From the NCBI GenBank assembly GCA_036583965.1, contig JAZBQD010000033.1, positions 19,305,446 through 19,369,445 of the forward strand: a DNA stretch of 64,000 nt, in the 5' to 3' direction. The position numbers and the translations under genes were made by a program. Below the pieces are notes generated by a model. That model had not been told where the DNA came from and did no database searches. It was given only the letters and a program-made list of their open reading frames with translations. Each line of letters starts with the position of its first letter. The first letter of the stretch is position 1. The stretch comes from Prunella strophiata. Lineage: Eukaryota > Chordata > Aves > Passeriformes > Prunellidae. This document shows, in pieces, positions 37,459 through 50,340 of this stretch.

Positions 37459-40400
37459 TCCTACCAAATAGGCAGAAAGTCTGTGAGGTGTGGAGGGGCA
37501 CTTCCTCAGCCTTTGAGTCACAGAACAGAGTGTGTGAGGTACCTGCTGGTGGCAGCTCCTATTGGGGTGCCCAAACCCAGCCCATGGCAGCTGGTTGTCT
37601 GTCTGTCCGTGCAGCTGTGCCAGGGACCCCGTCCCTCCCACAGAGAGTTCCTGGCACTGGGCTGGGCACTCCCTGCCTGCCTTCATTCATAAAAGCCAGC
37701 CCACACTGGGGAAAGCCCCAGGCTGCAGTGCACCCAGCAGTAAATGCCAGTGACATCTCTGCTCAAACACACTGCCCTGGCCTCATCTGCATGCTGAAGT
37801 CAGTGGATCAGTGACAGGGCTTAAACTTCTCCCTGCCTCTGGCTCCAACCCACAGAGCTCCTTAGCAAACAGGACAGACAGGAATGCGTGCCTGCCATAA
37901 TGCAAAGCAAGGGATGTAATTAACACAGCTTCATTTTCATGAATAATGGATTAGGTTAGTAATGGGCAACAATGAAAACGTAGCTCAAAGGGTCTGGTCT
38001 TGCTCTGGTCACGTTCAGCAGGAGGAGGAGTGGCCAGGCCACAAGTGAGCTGCATTTCTTCATACCTAACTTTGTTTCAACTGTTTAATTTCCAACAGAA
38101 AGACCACAATAACATAAGCAGGAGAAAACAAACCACTTTTTGGAAACCCCTTTTCCAAGTCTCTTCTGTTTAACTCCTGATCTGTATGAACATGGAATTG
38201 GAAAGGACTCCTTGGGATATTAAATACAGGCCCCTGTTATTAAAGGCAACATGTCACTTGCAGCAGAAAGAAAGGTTAATGTTATGCCAATGAGCTGAAA
38301 GGAAATCCAAATTTCTAATGCATGAGAATGGGGGGAAAAGCTAAACAAAAGTGAATGCATGAGCCCGTATCACAGGATCAGAGCCTTATTCTAAACATAT
38401 GGGCTGGTGGCACATCGAAGAGGAGATAAGAGGCACAATAATTAAGAGTCACAGTTCTTTCGGTCACTAGGGATCTGCATACAACTAAGAAAAACACCTC
38501 AGCACACTCAGCCCTGGGACAGAGGAGGAAGGGGAGCTCCCAGGGCACTGTGAGGCCACCTGAGATCACAGTGGCCCCAAGGTCGAAGGCTCATGGAAGA
38601 GGCAGGCAGGCCCCAGCCAGCAGCACTCTGGTTTCTTCTGCTGAACAGCCAGAAGGCAGCTGGGGGAAAGCGTGTGCCCACTGCAAGTCTTTCAGCAGCC
38701 AGCAAAATCTCTGCAGAATGTAAGAGACATTTCTGGTTTTGGCAGAAGCAGCTAAATCCCACCTTGTACCCACAAACTACGGGAAGAAACTCCCAGACAT
38801 GGAAACATTTCCAAAGAACAATTTAAAAGAGAAGACCAACACTGTAAGGATTTCTCATCTCCATGGATTAAGGAAAGAAGGCAGCAGAGAGAGGCGTGGT
38901 TGGCAGGAGGCTTGGATTGGTTTACATGGGATGCAAAATCTGGGGACACAGGGATAATGGGGAGGGACAGCCCAGGTCTCTTCCATCCCCAACAGTATCC
39001 ATGCAGCCTGTGAGACCTGAGTCACCAGACATGACAGCAGCAAAAGCAAGAGGAGCCCTCAGAGCTTCCAGTACACACAAAAAAGGCACAAAATCACAGC
39101 ATGGAAGCAGCCTGGAGAAGGGCTGCAACCACTCTGCTCCTGCAAATCCAGAGGAAGGGATGTCCTTCTGCAGTGCTGGAGGGGTTCTGGCAGCATGGAA
39201 GCACCAGCAGTATCCCCTCCTGGAACTGAGGAACTGTCCAGCAAAACAGTTTCCAGGTAGTGCAACAGCAGGACTCCATCCCAGCCAGGGACAGATGATC
39301 AGATGCAGAAGATGCCACTTCCTGACTGCTGCTGCTCCATTGCCATCTACCACCTGAGCCCCAAAAAGCAGCCTAGAGTGTCTGGTGGGCTCCATCTCAC
39401 ACACCTGCAGGAGTGTAGCTACACTCAGGAGCGCTCTGGTGAGGCTCCTTGGGAGCTCAGAAGCCTCTTCCAGTGGGATCCAGATGATCCTCAGCCACAC
39501 TTGCCCCCAGCCCCCAGAGATGGGGGTTGTTGTTGTCCTCCCATGAGCTCATGCCTGAGCAGGACAGAAAGAGCTTTGTTTGGAATGTCATCTTTAATGC
39601 CACCAAGCACTGCAGTGGATCTGCCCAACATCTCCTCTCAAAGGCCACCTACACTCAGTGCACAAAACTGCAGAACATCATTTCTTCCAGCTTCGAGCAG
39701 ATCAGAGAAATTTAGAAGTGTATAGTATCACATGATCATCTAATGCAACTGGAAGGGTATTAAAGTGGATGGAGGAAAGTAAAGATCTCTTCAGTCTCAA
39801 AAAATGATTTAAACTAAAAGAAAACCATTTTTCCTAGGATCTATATACACTGCAAGGCTACTGTTTGCTTGTTATTTATTCCCTGTGTCACTTGCAGATG
39901 TCACTTGGCCTGATGCAGTGTGCTCAGACCAGCAGTCCCCACAGAACTGGGGTGCCTGAGGAGCTCCCAGGGCTGAAGAGCTCCATGGCTTTGCCATTGG
40001 TTTCTTGTCTTTAGTGGTAAAGTTAAAGCTCCAGGCTCTACACTAAACTCAATAAACCCTGCTCAGAGCACTGCCTTCATGACAGAATACACTGATGTAA
40101 TAAAAATAACATGGCTCTTGAAGAGCAAGGCAGCACCGGGAAAGCTTTGCCAACAAAGCAATGCCAATTAAGAGTGTGATTTTTGAAATATATTTTTAGG
40201 CCAGCATCAGCCCTATTAATGCTGGTATTACTGTCTTCAAAGTGATTTTGAAAGTCCAGCTGACGCCACTTGGGAGAAGAACTGGTTAGGACTAGGGTTT
40301 GGCCTCTATAGGCTCCATTCTGTCATTAGGGGTAAATCTTTCATAATAAAACTAATTTAATCCATTCCACTAATAAGGGGGCTTTATGTCCAAAATCTTC

Positions 40401-41403
40401 TCAGAAAATTTTACACTCATTAACTGTATAGCATGAGCTGTGGGTTTTGTTGTTAAATGACATAAGCTACAAGTAAAGCCACATTTATGGGATGTGTCCA
40501 CCATAGCTTCCGTTTGCATCTGAAAGGACCGGGATGCCTAAAGCAAGAATGTCATGAAGAGGAGCAAGAAAGGAGAGAACTCAGGTGCTCTGTTACAAAA
40601 CCACACAAACTCCAAACACTGCCCCTCTGCATATCGCCTATAGGTGCAAAGAAACCAAACTCGACACTAATTTAACTTGGCAATAACGGCAACTTTCCTT
40701 TCCAAAGAAAACCAAAGGTTGAGAGAGAAAATGCGATACCAGTGGGGCACACACCAGTTCCGAGGCCCTTCCTGCAGGTGTTACAGACCGTGTGCCCAAA
40801 CCCTCCTCCTCTGACCTCATCCCGGGGCGGCTCAGCTCGGGGCGACCGCCAGGCTCCTGCACAAGGCTCTGAGCGATAGGGGGAGAGATAAGGTGAGGGG
40901 AGCTATGGGGGCAGAGAACCGGCTGGCTTTGGCTCAGCCCAGCACACACACAGTGATTCTGCGGCCGGCAGCTCGACTTCTCCACTGATCCTACGAGCCT
41001 GGTCCCCCAACCTTCCCCAGCACATCTCTGCCCCGTCCCGCCGGAGCTCCCAGCACAGCCCCCGGCCCATTTTAATGCCGCTCACTCCAGAAATCAGAGC
41101 ATACCAGCAAGAGCAGGCAGAGAGCCCTTTTCTTAGCTCTGCCATATACCTTCTCCTCTTTCTTTCGAACTTCCCATTTGTTTTCGCTCGGCTCACAAGC
41201 CTGCACGACTCGGTGGACGCGTCTGAGGAACAATCCGGCCAGCTCTCCCCCCAGAGCCAAATGACATTTGCTTTGCAAACACTCCCCCCGCCCCGCGGGC
41301 TGCTCTCGCCTCCACCCAGCGAGTTGTCTTCAATGAACCAACAGCTCCGAAACATCCATAGCAACTTTTTTTCCTTTGAAAATTTGCCGCTTTCAAACCA
41401 ACA

Positions 41404-41519
41404 GGAAAAACAAAACAAACAAACAAAAACAAAAACAAAAAAAAAAAAAAAAAAAACACCAAAAAAAAAAAAACCAAACCAAGAAAAGAAAAAAAAAAAA
41501 AAAAACAAAAAAAAAAAAA
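41404..41519. repeat. A-rich low-complexity tract (T-rich on the FBLN2 strand)
   Basis: A run of AAAC/AAAAAC units passes into long A stretches broken by single C, G or CC. On the FBLN2 strand it is a ~115-base T-rich tract lying about 110 bases inside intron 1, inside the CpG island. It may be a simple-sequence expansion or a decayed poly(A). The long open frames here (lysine-rich on +, phenylalanine-rich on -) are artefacts of the composition. Confidence 0.85.
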
Positions 41520-41634
41520 GAAGAGAGGAACAGCGCAAGGAAATATCCGCGTATTTGTCGCGGAAAGGGCTCTGGGTGGAGGGTCTGCAGCGGGCTCCGG
41601 GAGCGCCCGGGACTCCGCGCTGCCCCGCACTTAC

Positions 41635-41800
41635 CGGGCCACGCCGCGCCGCTCGCTCCGCGGGGAAGGGGCCGCGGGACCCCGGGGGCCGGCGGGAGGG
41701 AGGGGCCGGAAAGCGGCGCCGGGGCCGAGCGGCGGCGGGGTTTGTCCAACCTGACAGCGGCCGGGCGGGACGGCAGCCCCGCGGCCCGACACGCCGGGAC
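41635..41800 (-). other. FBLN2: Candidate non-coding exon 1 of FBLN2
   Basis: On the minus strand the GC-rich sequence runs without any ATG from about 41750 to 41635 and then meets CCCG/GTAAGT, a near-perfect splice donor. This fits a non-coding first exon, as in mammalian FBLN2, spliced to the exon starting near 17025. The 3' end is set by the donor. The 5' end (transcription start) cannot be read from the sequence and 41800 is only a placeholder. Confidence 0.45.
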
Positions 41801-41966
41801 AATGGATGGGATGGAATGGGATGGGCTGTGCGTGGAGGCTCACGGGGACGGGAGCACCCCCCAGACGGGCTCCTGGGCACCGCAGCTACCAAGGAAAAGA
41901 AAAAGCCGGGGCTGAGAGGTGAGCGCCGCGCCTGCACCGGGGCTGAGGGGCCTCACCTGGCTCTGC

Positions 41967-42000
41967 CCAAAGGTGGCTTCTGTCGACCAAAGGTGGCTTC
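41967..42000. repeat. Pair of 14-bp direct repeats, 20-bp spacing
   Basis: CCAAAGGTGGCTTC occurs twice exactly, at 41967-41980 and 41987-42000. The copies are offset by 20 bases (about two helical turns) and lie in the CpG island upstream of the putative FBLN2 exon 1. It could be a paired protein-binding site or a chance local duplication. Confidence 0.75.
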
Positions 42001-43900
42001 GAGGTTGTACTATAAGGGCTTTTCCATTTCTTTTTGTCCCACAAATGAGATGTAAGCAGCCCCAAACTCACCTGCCTGTAAGCCCCCAGGGAAGCGCTTG
42101 GTTCTCGGCCCCCGATCTGCTCATCGAGAGCGTCCCGTTGCTGTGTGACAATAGCGACTGTTTATAGAAACCCATCCTGGGATAAATTAGAGACAAGTCC
42201 CTGGGACGAACCAAGTCCCTGCAGCAAACGCTATGTCATCGGGAAAGCATCCCTCCTCAGAGGGTCTCGGGAGTAAGCTCGGTGCTGCTGCCTGCCAGAC
42301 AGCGGGCTGTGCCTGTGAGCTCGGGGGGTCAGCCAGAGGGAGCCGCTTGTCCCGGATCGAGAGCTCGGGCGCCCTTCTTTGGGCACCAGGCTCGGCTTCC
42401 CCCTGCTTTTCTGTCCCTTCAGTACCAGCTGTTTCCAGCCGGGCCCTCAGGCCAGCCCTGGAGCTCTGTCCCTGGGGCAGGCAGTACTGAGACACAGCTG
42501 GGATATTTTCACACTGCAGGGCTCCTCTGTTTTCTGGGCCATTTGGTTATGGGAAGGAGAGACCCTGTTTGGTGCCCGCCAGAGCTGTTGGCAGGACAGC
42601 TCTGCCCAAGCCAGCAGGGAAGAACAGCAGGAGCATGGCAGTGTCCCACCGAGGCCACCTGTCCAGCCTGCAGCCCAGCGGCTCTGCAGCACCAGCCTGG
42701 CCTGGGCCGGGCCCTGGGGACAGCTGCAGACAGCTGGTGGAGCATCCACGGCCTGGCTGCCAGCTTTGCATCTCCCAACAGCCAAGGGATGCAGCAGAAT
42801 CCACTGCTGCAGTCAGAGCTAGGAGCTCCCTGCAGTGTTTGGTCACCTTCCTCCTCCTCATAGCAAAGTCAGTCTGGCCCAGTCTATGACACTATAAATG
42901 CAACATTTGAGGAAACTTTGGAGCTGGTCCTGGCTCTCAACTCCCATTCACAGGCAACACTGAAGTCTGCACAGACAAAATGTGCATACAATTAGGGAAA
43001 AGTAGCAGGGTAAGAATTTCCATTTCTGAAATGTGGTATCCTGTCGCCAACAAAGCCAGTGCTTGGGAAAGTGGGACTGTGTTATTGTGTGATGCTGCAG
43101 TGTATGTGGGAAGGGTCCTGCCAATTGCTGCTGGACACCCTGAGGGATGGACCAACTACACAAAATCATTGTGTAACTTTAGCCAGAGAGAAAAATGCTA
43201 TTCACTTTGTAAGCAAACAGTCAGCCCTCCCAAAATGTTCCTACACAGTCTTGAAATTCATCTGGAGGAAAAATGAAAGCATAGAAGGAGCAGAGAACTC
43301 TGATTTCTCTCTCCCTCTGTGGAGATGCAGTGTGAGCACTGCTGCTCTGAAAGCAGGGTTACAGTTCCCTTAATCTGTGTGGTGACAGCCCGTGAGTGCC
43401 CCTTGCTGGCCCCCACTGCAGCAGGAGCAGAGGGGGAGCAGCAGAGCCGAGCAATGCTTTATCTGGGCACTGAGACTGGGACTGAGCTGACAGTAAGCCC
43501 ACATCTGCCAGCTCAACACCCTGAGCTGTGTGTTTGAGGAACATCAGGAGAGACCAAAGGAGTCAGGACTGTGATAAAACTAAACCAGGAATTACAGGAG
43601 ACTCCCAAAATCACTCCAACAGCTTTTCCTGTTAAAGCCATGATGCCCTAAGCAAGGTGAAGTCTGTAGGTAGGTTTAAATTCTCTCATGAGACCAATTG
43701 ATGCACATGGGAGATACTTTCAGTCTCCCAAATCCTTCCTCATATCGAAGAGGGGTGCAAGCTGCACTTCACCAGACCGCCACACACCTGGATAAACTCA
43801 GGAAGTCCTAAACCTAACCCAAAAATTAGAGCCCTATGCTGGTGGCCTGTCCTCAGGCACTGCTTTCACTCAATTTATCCAAGTTAGAAAATTACTCTGA

Positions 43901-44012
43901 GCCATATTTTTAACAACATAAGATCACTTAAAAGATTTTGCTTTGACTTCAAGTGACACTGAAGAACTAATACATCCAGGATTAATGAAGTGAGGCTAAA
44001 TGGAAATATCCA
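43901..44012. repeat. Direct duplication, copy 1
   Basis: This runs from AGCCATATTTTTAACAACAT to GCTAAATGGAAATATCCATC. It matches 45142-45256 with only about four differences (two single-base indels and two substitutions by eye), roughly 96% identity. It does not begin with TG and end with CA, so it does not look like an LTR. No repeat family is recognised. Confidence 0.92.
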
Positions 44013-44450
44013 TCATTTCTGAATGAAAGAAAACCAACAACATTGTCTGGGGACTGAAAGGATATGGCAGGTCATGTGAATCCACACAGCCATCCTCATG
44101 GGTGGGATAAGCACATACCCACTCAGGGACTAGCTTTGGAAAGCAAAACTAACTCTTTGGAAGTCTGATTTCAGGAGGAGAGTTTGGACTTGAATCCAGC
44201 TCTTTTTTTTGCATCTCCAGCTCTCCTGAAGCTCTGAGCTCTGCACTGTGTACCAAAGGAGAGAGGGTAGCACTGTTCCCTTCCAAGGGACAGACAGGGA
44301 ACCAGAGCACAGAGAAACCTCTGTACATGGGGTGGTTAATCCTTGACCCACACAGAAACAACTTATTTTCCAAATAAAAGCCCCACAGAAGTGGAACCAA
44401 ACCAGAAGAGAAAAAAATGTGCCATTTTAAAATTCCAGAGCTAAGATACC

Positions 44451-44472
44451 AAAAAAAAAAAAAAAAAAAAAA
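44451..44472. repeat. A22 homopolymer
   Basis: Twenty-two consecutive A between the two direct-duplication copies. It could be the end of a plus-strand retroposed sequence, but no source is recognised. Confidence 0.85.
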
Positions 44473-45141
44473 GGTCTCTAGTGATTCCTAAGAACAATTT
44501 CCTAATCACAGACCTGTGGAATGACACCATCAGTGTCCTCTGCCCCTTTCTTCTGCCTCTGTAAATTCTAGGACTTGTTTTGCCACATCTCTTCCGTGAT
44601 CCTGCCTTCCACATGGCTCTGGCATTCCCACTTTAAAGTGGTGTTGCTCTGGTTGAATAGCCATGGAGCAGAGCAGAGAGACTGAAATATTTGTTTGCGT
44701 GTCCTCATCCAACCACAGTTTTTCAGAATTTGGGAAGATGTCACAAAGCAACAGAAAACAATGCCCCCTTGGCCAAAGTCAGACCACTCCACAGCATGCC
44801 TTTCATTGCAGTGTATGGTTGAGAAGCATAAGAAAAGCACAGCTCACACAGGAAAAGCTTTCAGCAGATGTTGCTGCTTTAAAATACCAGACAGTCACTA
44901 TTCTAGCACATTTCATACAATGGAACTCAACTAGCTCAATCCAAACAAACCCATTACAGTCTATGCATACTCTGAGGCCATGCAGAAAGCTCACACCATT
45001 CTGGGTATTTCTAACCACCACAGCTTGTAAAGGTATGCTGCGACCTGCACAGCTGAACTTGTAACAGGGAAAAGGTAAAGAAGCAGCTCACAGAAGATTC
45101 CTGCAGTGTGAAAAGTACCCACAGTAATCACTCTGTTTCTA

Positions 45142-45256
45142 AGCCATATTTTTAACAACATAAAGATCACTTAAAAGATTTTGCTTTGACTTCAAGTGAC
45201 ACTGAAGAACTAATACAACCAGGATTTAATGAAGTGAGGCTAAATGGAAATAACCA
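45142..45256. repeat. Direct duplication, copy 2
   Basis: This is the second copy of the 43901-44012 segment, same orientation, about 1.24 kb away. It differs at CATAAAGATC, CAACCAGG, GGATTTAATG and AAATAACCATC. The interval between the copies is unique-looking and contains an A22 run. Confidence 0.92.
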
Positions 45257-48200
45257 TCGAAACAAAACCACAGTTTAGGAGGGAAACAGCATCTCCCTTT
45301 CCCTATCATCAGCCAATTTTTCTGCAGATATTTGGTCACATTCACTCTCTGCTACACCCATTCAGTGCCCTGAGAGGAAATCAGGTCATACATGTAAAAC
45401 AGAGTAAAGCCTAATTCTTCAAGCCAGGAGTGAGTGTGCCTGACAGTGACTTGCCATTAATTTAATGTACTGGCAAGGCAAGGGCACTTAAAAGCAGCAT
45501 TTGATATAGTATTCTTTCAGATTCTGACATTTTACTGCCAGTGTCTGAGAAATGTACCCAAATCTAACATCAAAAGGCTCTTCAAGGGAAATAGCAGGAA
45601 AATTATCTTTATTTTGGAACTTGATTTGAAACCGCTCCTGGTTCTCAAACTTTTTCACCACTAGTAATTGATGGAAACCAGCATCTGACACCAGTAGATG
45701 TCACCTCAGTGAGGAGCCTTCAGGTGGCAAAGGCTGCAAGGACAGCCAGGGCGAGCCCTCCTGCTGCCCCATAGCTGCAGAAAGAGCCCCTCTGCCAGGG
45801 CTGGTTCCCTTTGGTTTTGTCACACGTAAAGCTGCCAAGAAACCCAAACCAAGCATGTCAGACACACTTTAGCTTGGACTGATTTCCAAATATGCATTAG
45901 AGGCTCAAGTCTGACAGTCATACAGGTGTGCAGTGAGCAGGCAGAGTGGTGTTTTTTTCCAGTCTATCCCCCATTTCCTCCTGGCCATCCCAGTTCCTCT
46001 CACTGGATCCTCTGTACCTGAACATTTGGAGAGTGAGGAAGTTGAAGATGTAACTGAAACAATGCATTTCTTCTTATTGTTTTCTCTTTTGAGACTGTCA
46101 GCATTGACCTTGAAAGTTTTCAAAGAACAAGGGAAGCTCTGGTTCTTTTCATGGTGGATGAGCTGACTAATACAAACTGTCAAAGTCCACTTTAGATTTG
46201 CTGCAGGACATTACATGCAGGTTGTAAACAAAATAAATATCCAAGATAAGAGTGACCACTAGCAGGCTGCATCCCGTGGAGCCACGACTAGCCGTTATGA
46301 CTCTGAAACATGCTCCTAATTTAGAAAAGATAAAGTATTGAGAACCCATTTCAGCAGAACTTTACAAACATTTAAGGTTGCCAACCAGGACCCAGAGCCC
46401 ACGGGCTCTTTCTGTGTGGGTTGTTTTTATATGGTTTTTTGTACCCACACCCAGCTCTGCTCCATCAGCAGGATCCTCTGTGGGTGCAGACATCTGTCAG
46501 CTGGGTATGGCAGGGGTAGGACACAGGAGAGACTCCAGTGGGAAAGCCAGAAGGGATGCAGAGAGGAGGAAGATAGGTAGCAGGAGAAAGTCTAGAAATT
46601 TGTAAAGGCATCATTCTGAGCCTGGATATTTCCACCTGGATTCCAGCTGCGAGTTCACCTCCCCTGTAACACACTCCATTACCCACCTGAAATGAGTGGA
46701 TTGTGTTTTCATCCCTGAGGTGAGGTGTGATTTCTCTCTGCTGTTTCTGCATTTCACTGCACAGGAAGTCTCATCTCCCAAGCTCTGCTTTGCTGTCTGG
46801 AGTTCCCTGCTGCATTTGCCCACTCACTGAACTACCAGAAAATTGCCAGAAACATCAGTGCTTCAAAACCACTCGAATCATGAACAGGACTGCCTCTGCC
46901 TCATCCCAGTGCTCACACACACAAAGGAAAACACTGCTTAAGCCTGCCACAGCTCCCTACTCTGCAGTAGGATCTCAAATCCCAGCAGCACTTCACACCA
47001 CCTTGTTAATGAGGCTGTGGATTTGTCTCATTCCCTCCAACCCCCAGTGCTGCTCTGTCCTCACACACGACTCACAAACACAAGTCTGTCCCAAGCAGCA
47101 CCTGCATTTTGGAGAGGAGCCTGCTGTGAGCCTAGCCAGGTGACACACAGGACAAAGGGGGGACTGTTACTGCTGAGGAGAGATTTCCAGCTCAGCCCAC
47201 ACAGGCAGAGACCTGTTGCCAGTGAGTGTGGGTCATTGGCAAGCTGGAAGGTACAGCTCAGGTACAAGGTCATTGGCAAGGTCCCATTTGACAGAGGAGT
47301 GCATAAACCCTTAAAATTACTCATCACAGATCATTGTTTTCCTCTGGTGAATGGCTTAAATAAAAATGTTTGCACTGAGGCCAAGATTGCAGGGTCTGAG
47401 GCCAGGCAACATCCTGCAATGGTAATAAATACCTACTACACAAATAAACTACCAGAATGGCTGTTTCCCCAGATGTCATGAAGTTATACTGTGCACAAGC
47501 TGCTCTTTGATGATGCCTGCCATCCCAGCCTCAGGCTCGCAGCACCTCTGCCACACAAAACCAGTTTTCTGTTAAAATAAACCAATTGGGGATAGAAAAT
47601 AAAGTGGTGTTATTGAATATGCAGTTATTGTCACCGCTGTTGCCTCACTTCTTTGAAAATGCAAATGATCCAAAGCAAAAAGCAAAGCCGTGTTTTGAGT
47701 GCTGTGGGAAAAGGGTGACAATCACCAAGTGCTGGCAGACCAGCTCCCTCCTCCAGCCAGAAGGAGGGCCTCACATTAGAGGCTTTGCAAACTGGATAAG
47801 GTGTGGTTCAAGTTGAACCAGCGTGAAAACCTGATGATTAAATCTTGGAAAGCTGAAGGCCATGTGAGCTGGTTAGTTCTGACTTGTGCCGTGATGGATC
47901 TCTAACAACATGTGAAAGTTATCATCTCATGAGGCAAACATTCCTGTTGTTGGGCAGCACAGATACACACAGACAGCCAAGTTCTGAATAAAACCAGCTC
48001 ACAAGCCCCACAGGGACTATTTGGACATCTCATCCTGCACAAATCTCAGTTCACACAAAATCATCTCCATTCAAAGTTAAAAATTACTCCTAATGTTACC
48101 TGCTCTGGAAAACCCAACTGCAATGTTTCATTTTCTGTTTTTCCACCATAGTTGAAACTACAGCATTGGGGCTGGATCCATGCAAGAGGCATCCACGTAC

Positions 48201-50340
48201 AGCACATACTTCCTTGCTGAATTTATGGATGCTGCTGTGCAGGAATATAACAGGGCTGGAATGCCATGCAGCCCTGGTTAGCTCATGCTCAAAGGCCAGC
48301 CCACAGTTGCCTTGGACATAGCTCCCATTCCTACTGAAGGGAATAGCTGACCCTATAAATCAGACAGCAGCAACACTCCTTTCACAGCTGTCTCCAGTCT
48401 CCCTCCTGAAATTTGGCTGGGTGTTTACTTTGAGATTCAGAGCACACATGTAAACTGTTTAGGGATATTCCTATATCCCTGTTTCTCATTAAAAGTGCCA
48501 GAGAGAATGAAAATATGGCCCATTAGTGTTATAACCATCAGAAAGAAAATATAAATAAATAGGAAAAAAACCCTGCAGTGAGGGTTTGACCTGCAATAGC
48601 CCAGTCTGCTTCCCCAGCATGCGCCAGTTTCTGGGGCACTGCTGCTCTGGAGAGGTTTTCAGGCAGCAGTGGGCAGATCCCTGCTACCCACAGGTCCCAC
48701 ACCAGTGGTCTCCAGTGTAAGCCATGAACACCTCTGGGAATAATAAAGGGTCATGGAGAAATCTGTGTTTGTTTATTGTTGTCCTTAAAGTGAGATCTGA
48801 ACACTGGGACTGCCAAAGCCCTGGGGTAGCTGCTCATCAGCACAGACCCCTCTGGCCACGCTGCTTTCCATTTCTTATGGCTTCCACACACAAAAATTAT
48901 CCCTTTTCCCTGTTCCTGAGGCTGAGGGAGCACAGAAAAGTTAAAATGCCAGGAGCTGTGAGGAAAGAAATGTCAGAAGTAGCTCACTGATACTCAGGAG
49001 AGAGGAGGGGGAGGAAGGTGTTTTATGTTTTTGTTTCTGACCATCTCTATTTTAATCAGCAATAAATTAAACTGATTTTCCCCCAAACTGCAATGCTAAT
49101 GCTTCTATGGCAAATCAGCACCACTCACAAAGAAACTGCAAAAGATAATGGCTATTTCCCCCTTCAGTGTTATCTACACAGAGTAGCACAAAGTGTAGCT
49201 AGGAATTACTGCCACAAGCAGAGAGCCTGGTGACATTTGTGATGAGAGTGGCCACAGCTCCTCACAGTCCCAGACAAAGCCATCCCAGGGCCAGCACCCT
49301 ACATCCTCCCTGAGGGGATGTCCTCAAGGTGTGGGGAAATCCCTTCTCTAGCATAGAAGGGAGTTCAGATATTTAACCAGAGCTTGGGAGCAGCTGGGGG
49401 GATTCTCTGGGGCCAAGGACAGTCACATTCCCACCCCTGCACCCAGGAACTGGTTTGCAGTAAGAAGTGTTCCAGCAGAGGCTCAGAAGGGCTGTATTTA
49501 ACAGCTACCTTGCTGTTAGTTAAGATATTTTTTATTTTTTTATTTTAATGAGTCTTATCTGTGGGCAAAAAAGCTCTTTGCAGAAAGAGTGTGTGGGTTT
49601 GAGGAGTGGGAGAGAGCTGTGAATAGATTCAAGTCCTTCAGCAAAAACCAACAGTCTGCTCAAGATGTAAATTCATCCTTTTAGCACTGAGATCTTTAGA
49701 ATGTGTGGAGACCTGAGCTGATACTGTCTTTTTTGTTGTTGTTGTTGTTCTGTGTAGGCCTTTATCTTCAAATAATAAACCAACACTTTGCCTTATGCAA
49801 GGTAATGAAGAAAGAGTGAAAATATCCTTTATCACCTACATTCTTGTTATGTGGCATCAACACAGCATTTAATTTAAAGCATCTTGATATAATAATAATT
49901 TGAAGTTTATTTTCCAAACAGAACTGTTGTTTGCCTAGAGTAATGTAAATTTGTGGCTCTCCTTTACACTTCACAGATGATGAGAAAAAAAGATCTTAGG
50001 ATCTCCCCAAAGGAGAGATTTAATTGTAAAACAAAGCACTAAGTATGACATTTAGCTGAGGCTGTAAAGGCTAGAGTAATTAAAAAAGACTAAAACATAT
50101 GGTGCACTTCATAAGGCTGGTTAATATCAGCTCCCAAACCGAACCTTTTGGGTGTGTGAGAAGAAACAGGAAAATGCAACTATTCTCCTCTATCCTGAAC
50201 CATAAAAAAGCCTCTGCTGTAGTCTTCGTGAGGCAGGAATGACACTCCCATCTTAATTCTCTTAACCTGGAGGAGGGGGACTTCCTTTCACCTGCTAAGT
50301 GAGATATGAGCAACTGCTGTGATCTATTAATGCATTTATG

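Larger units (their letters stand above)
17026..41634 (-). other. FBLN2: Putative FBLN2 intron 1 (about 24.6 kb)
   Basis: This is the interval between the candidate exon-1 donor (GTAAGT, 41629-41634) and the candidate exon-2 acceptor near 17026. It holds two 23-bp-period minisatellites (23.66-24.00 and 33.32-33.45 kb), CR1 tails at 27.8, 32.6 and 34.6 kb, and several homopolymers. The other stretches (17.1-23.6, 24.0-27.8, 28.0-32.5, 34.7-41.4 kb) show only scattered short chance ORFs without recognisable protein motifs. The intron assignment depends on the promoter model and is inferred. Confidence 0.45.
40950..42130. promoter_or_regulatory. CpG island, probable FBLN2 promoter region
   Basis: This is the most CpG-dense region of the window outside the FBLN2 coding exon, with its densest part at 41530-41950. 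It has a GC box (GGGCGG at 41763-41768) and no convincing TATA box on the minus strand, as is usual for CpG-island promoters. It contains a consensus minus-strand splice donor at 41629-41634. Its position upstream of FBLN2 and on the right strand makes it the best promoter candidate. The edges are judged by eye. A plus-strand donor-like GAG/GTGAGC at about 41917-41923 means a divergent transcript is also possible. Confidence 0.6.

Noticed and set aside
41801..41916. Short plus-strand ORF starting MDGMEWDGLC with a donor-like site after it
   Set aside because: The start lies in a (ATGGG)n-like repeat and the frame ends before the donor. No protein similarity recognised, though a divergent non-coding transcript remains possible.
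41075..42055. 326- and 344-codon frames on opposite strands across the CpG island
   Set aside because: Both depend on the A-rich tract (poly-Lys or poly-Phe) and on CpG-rich DNA that is poor in stops. No recognised domain.
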